This document shows positions 20,867 through 29,446 of a DNA stretch of 64,000 bases, piece by piece. Below the pieces are notes generated by a model. That model made no database searches, was not told where the DNA came from, and was given only the letters and a program-made list of their open reading frames with translations. Position numbers and translations under genes: made by a program. Every line of letters begins with the position of its first letter. Position 1 is the stretch's first letter. Location of the stretch: positions 124,001 to 188,000 of the forward strand of contig NZ_PZJV01000002.1 of NCBI RefSeq assembly GCF_003206155.1, read 5' to 3'. Source of the DNA: Salinicola halophilus (GTDB lineage Bacteria; Pseudomonadota; Gammaproteobacteria; Pseudomonadales; Halomonadaceae).

Positions 20867-21433
20867 TCATCCCTCTCCGCTCAGGTCGTGGCTGTCGCCG
20901 GGCGGCGAGAAACGCGATGGGGCGACGACGGCCTGGTGCAGCGTGCCGATGAGCGCCTCGAGCAGCGCCAGGCAGAGCAGCAGCAGCCCGACGACCAGCA
21001 CCGATTGGGGTATCCAGAGCGGAATCGCCAGCAGCCCGGCGGAGACATCACCGTACTCGAGGCTTTCGTTCACCAAGCCGACGAGCTCCCAGCTCAGTAG
21101 CACCGTGAGCGCCAGCGAGACCGCCAGACAGGCGACTTCGCTCCACACCCGAATGCGAGGCGCGAGCTTCGAGACGATCAGCGTGACCCGGATGTGGGCG
21201 TGATGACGAAAGGTGTAGGCGAGGCTGAGAAAGGTCGCGCCGACGAGCAGATAGGCGGCGATCTCCGACACGCCACTGATTTCATAGCCGAGCCGCCCGG
21301 CGCCGAAAGCCACCAGCCCCGCATCGAGGCAGCGCAGCAGCACCTGGGCGGTGACGAGGGCGCAGATCGCCATCATGCAGACGGCCGCACCCCACGCCCC
21401 GAGCCGATAGAGGGGGTCGAATCGATACGTCAT
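20867..21433 (-). CDS. dctQ: TRAP transporter small permease, DctQ type
   Basis: 188 residues with four hydrophobic segments, the usual DctQ layout. It lies between dctP (71 bp upstream) and dctM (85 bp downstream) on the same strand. DctQ bridges the binding protein and the large permease. Confidence 0.9.
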   Translation of the reverse strand: MTYRFDPLYRLGAWGAAVCMMAICALVTAQVLLRCLDAGLVAFGAGRLGYEISGVSEIAAYLLVGATFLSLAYTFRHHAHIRVTLIVSKLAPRIRVWSEVACLAVSLALTVLLSWELVGLVNESLEYGDVSAGLLAIPLWIPQSVLVVGLLLLCLALLEALIGTLHQAVVAPSRFSPPGDSHDLSGEG

Positions 21434-21504
21434 GAGAGACTCCGCGCTGAGTGAGCGGGTGGGAGCGGCGCCCCGGCCGGGAAGTCAGGGCGCGCTCGGC
21501 GGCG

Positions 21505-22488
21505 TTACTGGGACTGACGCTCGCGGTAGCTCTCGATCAGCGCTTCGGCCTGATCCCCGGCGCGCGCCTGCCACGCCTCGAACAGCGTGTCGCCGGCGGC
21601 GTTGAGGTCCGCCTGCAGGGTCTCGCTCGGTTCGCTGACGCTGACACCGTGGGATTCGAGCGCTTCGCTGCTTTCGGTGCCGTCCTCACGGCTCATCTCC
21701 CAGCCGCGGCGCTCGGCCTCGGCGGCGGCGTCGAGCACGGCCTGCTGGGTCGCCTCGTCGAGGCGGTCGAATTCGCGCTGGTTGACGAAGACGATGTTCT
21801 TGGGCAGCCAGAGCTTGGCGTCGCTGTAGTGCGAAACGTAGTCCCAGGCGGCCATCGAGTTGCCGGTGGAGACCGAGGTGATCATGGCATCGACGCGCCC
21901 CGTACTGAACGCCGTGGGAATGTCAGCCTCTTCGGTCTGGGTGGGAATGCCGTCGAGGTTCTCGACGAAACGCTGGGTGTTGATGTTGGGCGCACGCACG
22001 CGCAGCCCCTCGAACTGCGAGGCATCGGTGAGTTCGAAGTCGGTATAGATGCCCTGGGCCGGCCAGGCGACCGCGTAGAGCGGCATCAATCCCTCGTCGG
22101 CGAACAGCTCGGTGATGATCGGTTTGGACGCCTGCCACAGATCGAAGGCGTCTTCATAGCTGGTGGCGAGCCCGGGGAGGGTGTCGACTTCGTAGATCGG
22201 CGACTCGTTGGAGAGCGTGGAGAGAAATATTTCGCCGGCCTGCACCGTACCGCGGCGCACCGAGGGTTTGATCTCGGCGTGGCTGATCAGCGAGCCACCG
22301 CTGTGAACGTTGATCGTCAACTCGCCATCCGTGGCCTCGGCGACGTCTTCGGCGAACGCTTGGGTGTTCTGCGTGTGGAAGCTGGCATCGCCGTAGGGCG
22401 TGGCCAGGTTCCACTGGGCGGCGCCGGCCGATGTCGCAAGCGTGAGTGCGCTGGCCGTCAGCCCGCAGATCAGGGGAAGGTGTCGCAT
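21505..22488 (-). CDS. dctP: TRAP transporter substrate-binding protein, DctP type
   Basis: 327-residue periplasmic binding protein with a signal peptide (about residues 1-24). It carries the DctP core with a conserved-type GLRVRAPN block (Arg about residue 150, the carboxylate-binding arginine of the family), so the ligand is probably an organic acid. First gene of the dctPQM operon. A LysR gene lies directly upstream on the same strand, with pxpABC (5-oxoproline use) beyond it. A ligand such as 5-oxoproline is therefore possible but unproven. Confidence 0.9.
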   Translation of the reverse strand: MRHLPLICGLTASALTLATSAGAAQWNLATPYGDASFHTQNTQAFAEDVAEATDGELTINVHSGGSLISHAEIKPSVRRGTVQAGEIFLSTLSNESPIYEVDTLPGLATSYEDAFDLWQASKPIITELFADEGLMPLYAVAWPAQGIYTDFELTDASQFEGLRVRAPNINTQRFVENLDGIPTQTEEADIPTAFSTGRVDAMITSVSTGNSMAAWDYVSHYSDAKLWLPKNIVFVNQREFDRLDEATQQAVLDAAAEAERRGWEMSREDGTESSEALESHGVSVSEPSETLQADLNAAGDTLFEAWQARAGDQAEALIESYRERQSQ

Positions 22489-22615
22489 CGTATCGCCCTC
22501 GAGTTGTTGTTGAGTGAGGCGGTTGGAGTGCTGTTGCGCCGGGCGTCGTCTCCATGGGAGTCGACGACCGGCGCCGCAATCATTCTTCGGGGACGGCGTC
22601 GATCAGGTCAAATCG

Positions 22616-23572
22616 TTAATTCTTATGTCGAGTATCGGTCAAGACTTTCACCCGCGGGCACGGGTCGCCCACGCGGTGGGCGTCGGCGTATCGGGTCGCG
22701 CACGCCTGCGCCAGCTGAGTCACCCGGTGACAGAAGCTGGGATAGTTGCTGGTACGCCAGATCGCGTCGTAGACCATCGCCGGTAGCGGCACCGGCAGGT
22801 CCAGGCGCAATAGCTCGCCCCGCTCGCACGCATCGGCGACGGTGGAGATCGGCAGCGAGCCGATGCCGACGCCATCGACGGTCATGCGTACGATCGTCAT
22901 CAGCGTGGTGGCGCAGTGGATCTTGGGGTCGTCAACCCCTCGCTCGGCGAGGTAGCTCACCAGCTCGCCGTAGGGGCGAGCGAGGCGACTGAAGGAGACG
23001 AAGGCGAAGCGCGACAGCGCCTCCAGGTCGCCGTCCCCTAGCGCCCCGACCAGCGAGGGCGCGATGAACAGCCCCATCTCGTAGGTCGCCAGCGGCAGCT
23101 GCTCGACGCTCAGATGCGAGGGCGCGCCGTCCATGGCGAAGATCATGTCGAGGTCGTTGTCCGCCAACCGTTGGTGCAGCGCCGGCGAGATATCGACGGT
23201 GAGCTCGATGGTGATCGCCGGGTAGCGCTCGGCGAGCTGCGTCAGAAAATCGCTGAACCAGCTGTGGGCGATGGTCTCGATCACCCCCAGGCGTAGCGTG
23301 CCCGAGAAGTCATCCTGGTTCTGGAAAAGGCGCAGCGCCTCGTCGCGATTGTCCAGCAACCGCTCGGCGTGCGCGTAGAACTCGCGACCGCGCAGCGTCG
23401 GCCGGACCGGGCGGGCGGAGCGCTCGAGCAGCGACTCGCCGACTGCGGCTTCCAGGCGCGTGATGCGGTCGGAGATCGAGGGCTGCGTCAGGTGCAGCCT
23501 CGTCGCGACCTTGCGAAACGAGCCCAGCCTGACCACCCAGACGAAGGCCTCGAGCTCCTTGAAATCGAACAT
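22616..23572 (-). CDS. LysR-type transcriptional regulator
   Basis: 318 residues from the start at 23572 (MFDFKELEAFVWVVRLGSF), chosen because GGAGAGACAGG precedes it and the family starts there. The HTH lies at about residues 18-45 (SFRKVATRLHLTQPSISDRI), followed by the effector domain. It sits between the TRAP operon (same strand, downstream) and pxpABC (divergent), well placed to control both. Confidence 0.88.
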   Translation of the reverse strand: MFDFKELEAFVWVVRLGSFRKVATRLHLTQPSISDRITRLEAAVGESLLERSARPVRPTLRGREFYAHAERLLDNRDEALRLFQNQDDFSGTLRLGVIETIAHSWFSDFLTQLAERYPAITIELTVDISPALHQRLADNDLDMIFAMDGAPSHLSVEQLPLATYEMGLFIAPSLVGALGDGDLEALSRFAFVSFSRLARPYGELVSYLAERGVDDPKIHCATTLMTIVRMTVDGVGIGSLPISTVADACERGELLRLDLPVPLPAMVYDAIWRTSNYPSFCHRVTQLAQACATRYADAHRVGDPCPRVKVLTDTRHKN

Positions 23573-24017
23573 CCTGTCTCTCCTGCGCCTTGGCGATGAG
23601 GAAGTTTTCGATGCCGGGGCCGAGACGTCAAACGTCGTTGTCCGCGACACGGGCCTGGAACCCGAGATTCATCGCGACCGTCGATCGAGCCTCGACCTGA
23701 ATCGGTCGTCGACGTCGAGCGGTCGTCGCGGAGCGGCGGCTTGGCGAAGAGACGCGGGTGGCGGGGTGAAAGGGTCCCCCGATATCGCGCATCGCCAAAA
23801 ACGATTGGACCGGGCGGCGGCGACTTTCTTACATTGCCGGTGGTCCTTACGACACGAGCGCTGGCTCGTTCGACGTCGCCGCTAGCCCTTCGACGTCGCC
23901 GGTGGCCTTTCGACACCATCGGTGGCCTTTCGACATCGCCGGTGGCCCTTGGGCGCCGTCGGTGTCTCGATGTCGGCGAGGGCTTCATAACAACACTCCA
24001 CGCCGCGAGGTGAATCG
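23573..24017. other. divergent interval between LysR gene and pxpA, with 20-bp tandem repeats
   Basis: No gene is seen. The part near pxpA holds tandem repeats (separate entry). Promoters for both divergent genes must lie here. Confidence 0.5.
23869..23968. repeat. 20-bp tandem repeat, five copies
   Basis: Units at 23869, 23889, 23909, 23929 and 23949 follow the pattern TTCGACRYCRYCGGTGGCCY; the first and last are diverged. A further related stretch (ACATTGCCGGTGGTCC) lies at about 23831. The last unit ends 49 bp before the pxpA start. Units abut without unique spacers, so this is not a CRISPR array. Two turns of DNA per unit would put a bound protein on the same face each time. Confidence 0.75.
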
Positions 24018-24770
24018 ATGCGCGTTCCCCTGCTCAACTGCGACATGGGCGAGAGCTTCGGCAACTGGCCGCTCGGCCTCGACGAGACGGTGATGCCGTT
24101 CGTCGACTGCGCCAATATCGCCTGCGGCTTTCACGCCTCCGACCCGGACGTCATGCGTCGGACGGTGGCGCTGGCAGCGTCTCACGAGGTGCGCATCGGT
24201 GCGCACCCCGGCTATCCCGATCTGGCCGGTTTCGGTCGACGCTCGATGGCCTGTTCGCCGGCGGAGATCGAGAATCTGATGCTCTACCAGATCGGGGCGC
24301 TGGAGGCGTTCTGCCGGGTGGCGGGCACGCGTGTCAGCTACATCAAACCTCATGGCGCGCTCTACAACGACATGGCTCGAGATCCGGCACTGCTGCGTGC
24401 CGCCGTTACCGCCGTGGCGCGCTACGACGCTGACCTACCTCTCGTGACCCTGGCGACGGCGGACACCCGCGTCGCCCGCGAGATCGCCGACGAGCAGGGC
24501 GTGGCGCTGCTGTTCGAAACCTTCGCCGACCGCGCCTACGACCCCGAGGGGCATCTGATGTCGCGTCGGCTTGCGGGTGCCGTTCATCACGACGCCGAGG
24601 CGATCGTTGCACAGGCGGTCAAGCTCGCCCGCGGCGAGGCGCTCGTGGCGAGCGACGGCAGTGCGCTCGAGCTGACGGCGGATACGCTCTGCGTCCACGG
24701 CGACAACGCCGAATCGATCGCCGCCGTGAAGGCGATTCGCGAGGCCTTCGCAGCCCTGGAGTCGGCATGA
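24018..24770 (+). CDS. pxpA: 5-oxoprolinase subunit A (LamB/YcsF family)
   Basis: 250 residues, beginning [16 protein letters not shown], the family's metal-site signature. With PxpB and PxpC it forms an ATP-dependent 5-oxoprolinase that opens 5-oxo-L-proline to glutamate. First gene of pxpABC. Its stop overlaps the pxpB start by four bases (ATGA), which suggests translational coupling. Confidence 0.94.
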   Translation: MRVPLLNCDMGESFGNWPLGLDETVMPFVDCANIACGFHASDPDVMRRTVALAASHEVRIGAHPGYPDLAGFGRRSMACSPAEIENLMLYQIGALEAFCRVAGTRVSYIKPHGALYNDMARDPALLRAAVTAVARYDADLPLVTLATADTRVAREIADEQGVALLFETFADRAYDPEGHLMSRRLAGAVHHDAEAIVAQAVKLARGEALVASDGSALELTADTLCVHGDNAESIAAVKAIREAFAALESA

Positions 24771-25477
24771 GCGCGCCGCGGCCCCGAATCGAGACCGTCG
24801 CTTATGACACGCTGACGGTGCGTCTGTTCGAGGCGATCGACGAAGCGCACATGCCTTGGATTCTCGCCGCGGATGCGGCACTGCGTGAGCGCTTCGACGA
24901 GGCGCTGATCGATCTCGTGCCCTCCTACACCACGCTGATGCTGCACTACGACGCCCTGCGTCTCGGCCAGGCCGAGGCGCGAGCGATGATCGTCGAAGCG
25001 CTCGCCGATCTCGCGCCGGCGAGCGATCGGGAAGGGCGGCATCACGTCATTCCCGTCTGGTACGACGAGAGCGTCGGCCCGGAGCTCGTCACCATCGCCG
25101 AGCGACTCGGGGTCGAGCCGGCGGACGTCATTCGGCGCCACTGCGAGCGCGACTACTGCGCCTTCGCCCTCGGTTTCGCCCCCGGCTACGCCTTCATGGG
25201 GCTGGTCGAGGAGGCACTGGCCACGCCGAGGCTCTCGACCCCGCGTCAGCGCGTGCCGGCCGGCAGCGTGGGCATCGCCGAGCGTCAGACCGCGATCTAC
25301 CCGATGCGCTCCCCGGGCGGCTGGAACATTCTCGGGCGCACGGCGGTCACCCTCTTCGACCGCTCGCGAGACGAGGCGAGCCTCTTCCGACCGGGCGACC
25401 GTGTTCGCTTCGAGGCGATCGACCGCGACACCTTCGTCGAGCAGGGTGGCGATCCGACACCGATGGAGGCGAGCTGA
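24767..25477 (+). CDS. pxpB: 5-oxoprolinase subunit B (KipI family)
   Basis: 236 residues of the carboxyltransferase subdomain C/D type, with the typical [10 protein letters not shown] (about residue 140) and [16 protein letters not shown] motifs. Homologous to B. subtilis KipI, but the pxpABC order points to 5-oxoprolinase. The stop and the pxpC start share one base (TGATG). Confidence 0.93.
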   Translation: MSAPRPRIETVAYDTLTVRLFEAIDEAHMPWILAADAALRERFDEALIDLVPSYTTLMLHYDALRLGQAEARAMIVEALADLAPASDREGRHHVIPVWYDESVGPELVTIAERLGVEPADVIRRHCERDYCAFALGFAPGYAFMGLVEEALATPRLSTPRQRVPAGSVGIAERQTAIYPMRSPGGWNILGRTAVTLFDRSRDEASLFRPGDRVRFEAIDRDTFVEQGGDPTPMEAS

Positions 25478-26451
25478 TGGGCGCAGACGAATCGATCAAC
25501 CAGGGCGAGCCAATGGCGGCGCAAGAGAAGGGCGCGACACTGATCGTTCGCGATGCCGGGGCGCTCGCGCTGGTGCAGGACGGCGGTCGCTTCGGCGTGC
25601 GCCATCTCGGGGTGACCCAGGGCGGGGCCGTCGACTGGGTCTCGCTGGGCTGGGCCAACTGGCTGCTCGGCAACGCCGTCGACGCCGCCGGCATCGAGAT
25701 CACCCTCGGCGGTTTCGTCGTCGAGGTGCAGACGTCGACGACGCTGGCGCTCGCCGGTGGCGAGCTGGGAGCGACGCTCGACGGCGAGCCGGTGCCACCC
25801 CACACCCGCTTTCGCGTCGACGCGGGCCAGACGCTCGCCTTCGGTCAGGCGACATCGGGGCTTCGAGCCTACCTGGCGCTGCCCGGCGGCGTGGCGGCGA
25901 CACCGTTCATGGGCAGCACGTCGAGCGTGATACGCGAGTGCCTCGGCGGACTCGACGGCGAGGGGCGGGCGCTGGCGGTCGACGACGTCATCGTCGCCGC
26001 GGGCCGCGAGCCGGCGGGCGAGGCGCGCGTCATCGAGACGCCGCCGCGCTTCACCGAAGAGACCGTTGACCTGGAGATGGTCCCCGGGGCGCAGATCGCG
26101 CAGTTCGACGGCGCCAGCGTCTTCGCCACGTTCAACGAGCGCTGGGAGGTGGACGCCCGCGCCGACCGCATGGGCGTGCGCCTGATCGGACAGGCGCTTC
26201 GCAACGGCGCCGGCGGCATGATCTCCGAGGGCATTCCGCTGGGGGCGGTTCAGGTTCCCCCGGACGGTCAGCCCATCGTGCTGCTCAACGACCGCCAGAC
26301 CGTGGGCGGCTACCCAAGGCTGGGCGCGCTGACGCCACTGGCCTGCGCGCGGCTGGGCCAGTGCCCGCCGGGTACCCAGCTACGCCTGGTACCGGTATCG
26401 CCGCATCGGACGCGGCGACAGATGCAGGCACAGTTCGCCCGCTGGCGTTGA
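25477..26451 (+). CDS. pxpC: 5-oxoprolinase subunit C (KipA family, biotin-dependent-carboxylase-like)
   Basis: 324 residues with the QDGGRFGVRHLGVTQGGAVD opening and the GSTSSVIRECLGGLDGE block of the KipA/urea-amidolyase-type domain. Last gene of the operon. A second in-frame ATG 36 bp in (MAAQEKG) is a possible alternative start. The overlap with pxpB favours 25477. Confidence 0.93.
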   Translation: MGADESINQGEPMAAQEKGATLIVRDAGALALVQDGGRFGVRHLGVTQGGAVDWVSLGWANWLLGNAVDAAGIEITLGGFVVEVQTSTTLALAGGELGATLDGEPVPPHTRFRVDAGQTLAFGQATSGLRAYLALPGGVAATPFMGSTSSVIRECLGGLDGEGRALAVDDVIVAAGREPAGEARVIETPPRFTEETVDLEMVPGAQIAQFDGASVFATFNERWEVDARADRMGVRLIGQALRNGAGGMISEGIPLGAVQVPPDGQPIVLLNDRQTVGGYPRLGALTPLACARLGQCPPGTQLRLVPVSPHRTRRQMQAQFARWR

Positions 26452-26465
26452 TCCGGTGCGCCGCT

Positions 26466-26927
26466 TCAGCTCCCGCTGTCGGCCCGGCGCATCGGCATGC
26501 GATCGATCGTGTCGTAGATCTGCTGTAGATCGACTTGACCCCGCTGCTGGACTTTCTTGCCGCCATCCTTGCCGACCAGCACGAGCGTGACGCCCTGGTC
26601 GGCCTCGACGTCGAGAGCATCGAGCAGCGCCTGCGTCTCGTAGGGTGTCATGGGTTTGCCATGGCGCATTCCCTCACCGCCTTCGACGGTGTAGAGCATC
26701 ATCTCCCGGTCGCGAAACTGGGATTCGGTTTGCGCCAGCTGCTCGCGCAGTGCCCGATAGGCGGGCGCGTCGGCGCTAGGTGTTATCAAGACTAGCGGGC
26801 GAAACTGCCATTTGTCGGTGATCAGCGGATTGGCGGCATTCGCCCGCTGATCGGCGGTCTGGGCCTGCGCATTGCCGATGCCGAAAACTCCAACGGCCAG
26901 AGCGGCCAGGATCAACCAGCGCTTCAT
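26466..26927 (-). CDS. secreted DUF4174 domain protein
   Basis: 153 residues with a signal peptide (MKRWLILAALAVGVFGIGNAQA). The rest has a thioredoxin-like layout without a CxxC pair: a strand segment WQFRPLVLITPSADAPAY, the MLYTVEGGEGMRHGKPMT loop and VTLVLVGKDGGKKVQQRGQVDLQQIYDTIDRMPMR. This matches the DUF4174 family of periplasmic proteins with no settled function. The last residues (ADSGS) follow the domain. Convergent with pxpC (14 bp between ends). Confidence 0.75.
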   Translation of the reverse strand: MKRWLILAALAVGVFGIGNAQAQTADQRANAANPLITDKWQFRPLVLITPSADAPAYRALREQLAQTESQFRDREMMLYTVEGGEGMRHGKPMTPYETQALLDALDVEADQGVTLVLVGKDGGKKVQQRGQVDLQQIYDTIDRMPMRRADSGS

Positions 26928-27281
26928 TGACGCTCTCCTTAGTATGGGGGCTCGGGGTTCGAGGTGTCATCTGCCTATCCGGACAGGCGAAGAAGGCGGT
27001 ACGCCCCGTCGATGGCGCCTCACGCTCCGGTCTGCCGGTATCAGGTTAGCGCCTTTGAAAGAGATCGTGGCGGGGTTTTCCGGCATCGAAACGCGTATCG
27101 CAGACGACGACGCTCGAGACGCGGTAACGCACTGAATCGGCGTCGATCGCGCGGGGTTTTTGCGTCGTCGCGCATCGTTAAGGCAACATTAAATTGCCTA
27201 GCGATACATTTTCGTGGGAACTCTCGCGCTCAAGCGGCATCCCACGGGGGGCAATACGTAAAATTGAGATTTGGAGGCATC
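26928..27281. other. divergent interval with an inverted repeat
   Basis: No gene is seen between the DUF4174 and DUF4168 starts. A perfect inverted repeat AGGCAA-N7-TTGCCT lies at 27181-27199, 83 bp before the DUF4168 start, and may be an operator. The open frame entering from the left has no family likeness. Confidence 0.4.
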
Positions 27282-27665
27282 ATGCAAAGGATCACGGCAC
27301 TAATCGCGGCAGCGACCATGACGGCAGGCATCGTCAGTGCACCGGCCATGGCTCAGGACACGGCCAACGGCGGCGCGCAGACGCAGAGCCAGGGCGCCGC
27401 GGCCCAGAATTTCTCCGACGAGCAGCTTCAGCAGTTCGCCGATGCCTCGCAGGAAATCGCCGCAGTCTCGCAGGATTACACCGAGCAGCTGCAGAACGCC
27501 TCCGGTGACGAAGAGCAGCAGGAGATTCGTCAGCAGGCCAACGACGAGATGGTTCAGGCCGTGCAGGACAGCGGCATGAGCGTCGAGCAGTTCAACTCGA
27601 TCGGTCAGGCGATCCAGCAGGATCCGCAGCTGATGCAGCGCGTGCAAGGCATGGCGCAGCAGTAA
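27282..27665 (+). CDS. secreted DUF4168 domain protein
   Basis: 127 residues: signal peptide (residues 1-25, ending PAMAQ), a Gln/Ala-rich linker, then the DUF4168 domain (FSDEQLQQFADASQEIAAV ... SVEQFNSIGQAIQQDPQLMQRV), a pair of predicted helices. Periplasmic, function unknown. The start at 27282 follows TTGGAGGCATC. Many Glu/Gln/Asp residues give it the acidic character usual in halophiles. A terminator follows. Confidence 0.82.
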   Translation: MQRITALIAAATMTAGIVSAPAMAQDTANGGAQTQSQGAAAQNFSDEQLQQFADASQEIAAVSQDYTEQLQNASGDEEQQEIRQQANDEMVQAVQDSGMSVEQFNSIGQAIQQDPQLMQRVQGMAQQ

Positions 27666-27721
27666 GCGCAGGTCTCGGCGGGTAGAGGGTCTTACCCGTC
27701 TCGCCAGCCTTGTTGGAAGCC

Positions 27722-27756
27722 AAAAAAATCGCCGGCACAAGCCGGCGATTTTTTCG
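27722..27756 (+). terminator. bidirectional terminator between DUF4168 and PRC-barrel genes
   Basis: AAAAAAATCGCCGGC / GCCGGCGATTTTTTC arms with a 4-nt loop, placed between two convergent genes. Works on paper in both directions. Confidence 0.88.
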
Positions 27757-27816
27757 TTGGAGCACTGTCTGGCGCTCGGCCTCGGCTCGACTCTCGATGA
27801 GTGAGCCTAGGGCAAC

Positions 27817-28350
27817 TCAGTTGTCGTCGAGTGCTTCGCCAGCGTCCTTGAGCAGGCTGGACGTTGCCGCCTTGGTATCGTTCCAGGCGCTATTGGCGTT
27901 CTGCTTGGTATTTTCCCAGGCATCGGCAGCGTCGTTCTTGGCGTGCTGCCACCAGTCGTTATCGTACTCGGGGCGCTGCTCGAGCTCGCTCTCGTCCATG
28001 TTCAGGAGAATACGGTACTCGAGATCGTCCAAGTCGTCGCCACGCTCGGTTTCAACCGTGAAATCGCCTTTCTCGACGACGAACTCGCGATCCCCCATGT
28101 CGAGCACGCCGCCGGCTTCGATCACCAGCGCCTGCACGCCCATGTCTTCGCCGAGCAGAATGTCTTCCACTTCACCGACTTCGTCATTCGGTGAGCTGGT
28201 GAGATAGACGTCGGCGTCCATCAGTTCTTCGGCGGAGTAGAGTCCTTGAACGTCCTGCTGGCTGCCTTCCTGCGCGACCGCGGTCTGGGTCATTGCGGTA
28301 CCGGCGATCAGGGCGGCGCCAAACGTCTGCTTCCATGTCAGTGTGCGCAT
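27817..28350 (-). CDS. secreted PRC-barrel domain protein
   Basis: 177 residues: signal peptide (about residues 1-27), a PRC-barrel (about residues 35-115, with DADVYLTSSPNDEVGEVEDILL), and a C-terminal amphipathic tail with repeated DxWENTKQNANSAWNDTK units, of the kind found in stress proteins. Very acidic. Envelope stress or salt response is a guess from composition and from its neighbours. No enzymatic residues are recognised. Confidence 0.8.
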   Translation of the reverse strand: MRTLTWKQTFGAALIAGTAMTQTAVAQEGSQQDVQGLYSAEELMDADVYLTSSPNDEVGEVEDILLGEDMGVQALVIEAGGVLDMGDREFVVEKGDFTVETERGDDLDDLEYRILLNMDESELEQRPEYDNDWWQHAKNDAADAWENTKQNANSAWNDTKAATSSLLKDAGEALDDN

Positions 28351-28478
28351 TCGATACTCCTGCCTTGCATTTGAGTTGATCTACAACTGCTTGTAATCCC
28401 ACGAATTTACGCGGAGATCACTCTTTCAAGGTAGATGCTGACCACCGCTTTGCAAGCCGCCGCTGTCATGAAATGGTC

Positions 28479-29357
28479 TCATTCCATGACGAAGGCGAGC
28501 ACGACGGGAACGTAGATCAAGGCCATCAGCGTCGAGCAGAAGACCAGACTGGCGACATACTCCGGCTCTCGGCGCGAGCGCTGGGCGAAGAGGTAGTTGT
28601 AGACCGCGACCGGCATGCTCATCTGAAGCGCGACGGCGCTGGCGGCGATGGGGGGAAGGTCGAGCAGTGTCGCGAATCCGAAGGAGAGCCCGAGCGCGAT
28701 GGGGACGCGGCACAGCGTGAACAGCACGCCCGACGACAGACTCTTCACCTGAATGCTCGCCAGCGACACGCCAAGCGTGATCAGCATCAGCGGGATCGTC
28801 AGCCCCGAGAGAAGGTGGACCGTATTGTCCACCCAGGCAGGCAGCGAGGTGCCCGTCAGCAACAGCGTCAGCGACAGGGCGATGGCGTAGAGCGTCGGGT
28901 TTCGCGTCAGCGCTTTCCAGGGGCTGCCGCGTGAGGCGAGCGCCATCCCCACGGTGAACTGGATCAGCGCGTTGGCGACCCAGGCGGCCATGGCGAAGGT
29001 GAAACCGTAATGCCCGAACGCGTAGAGCGAGACCGGTAGCCCCATGTTGCCGGCGTTGGGGTACATCATCGGCGAAATGATGACGCGCCAGGATTTACCC
29101 AGCAGCGCCGCGACGCCGAAGCTTGCCACCGCCATTCCCGCCAGCACGAGAAAGGTGGCGATCAGGGTCCGCCAGAAGTCACCCGGCTCCACGTCGGCGT
29201 TCGCCAACGACGCCACCACCAGCGCCGGCGTGCCGATGTTGAAGACCAGCTTGGTGACGAACTCCGTCGGATAGGCGTAGCCGCAACGTATCCAGGTAAA
29301 GCCGATCCCCGCGCCGACCAGGACCGGAGCCATGACGGCGAAGAGTTGAGCGAACAT
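28479..29357 (-). CDS. AEC family transporter (auxin efflux carrier-like permease)
   Basis: 292-residue membrane protein with about 9-10 hydrophobic segments, the size of bacterial AEC permeases such as MdcF relatives. Typical pieces are YPNAGNMGLPVSLYAFG (about residues 98-114), with the characteristic Asn-Gly helix break, and SMPVAVYNYLFAQR near residue 250. Substrates in the family are small carboxylates or malonate-like anions. No linked metabolic genes point to one. Confidence 0.85.
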   Translation of the reverse strand: MFAQLFAVMAPVLVGAGIGFTWIRCGYAYPTEFVTKLVFNIGTPALVVASLANADVEPGDFWRTLIATFLVLAGMAVASFGVAALLGKSWRVIISPMMYPNAGNMGLPVSLYAFGHYGFTFAMAAWVANALIQFTVGMALASRGSPWKALTRNPTLYAIALSLTLLLTGTSLPAWVDNTVHLLSGLTIPLMLITLGVSLASIQVKSLSSGVLFTLCRVPIALGLSFGFATLLDLPPIAASAVALQMSMPVAVYNYLFAQRSRREPEYVASLVFCSTLMALIYVPVVLAFVME

Positions 29358-29446
29358 GAAAGACCCCTAGCGGTGATGTGCGACGAAAGTCAAAAGCCGC
29401 ATTGTCGTCAATCCCGCGGCGGCCTGGCAATGTCGAAGGTGTCGCA

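Noticed and set aside
23869-23968. CRISPR array
   Set aside because: Units are contiguous and diverged, with no unique spacers and no cas genes in the window.
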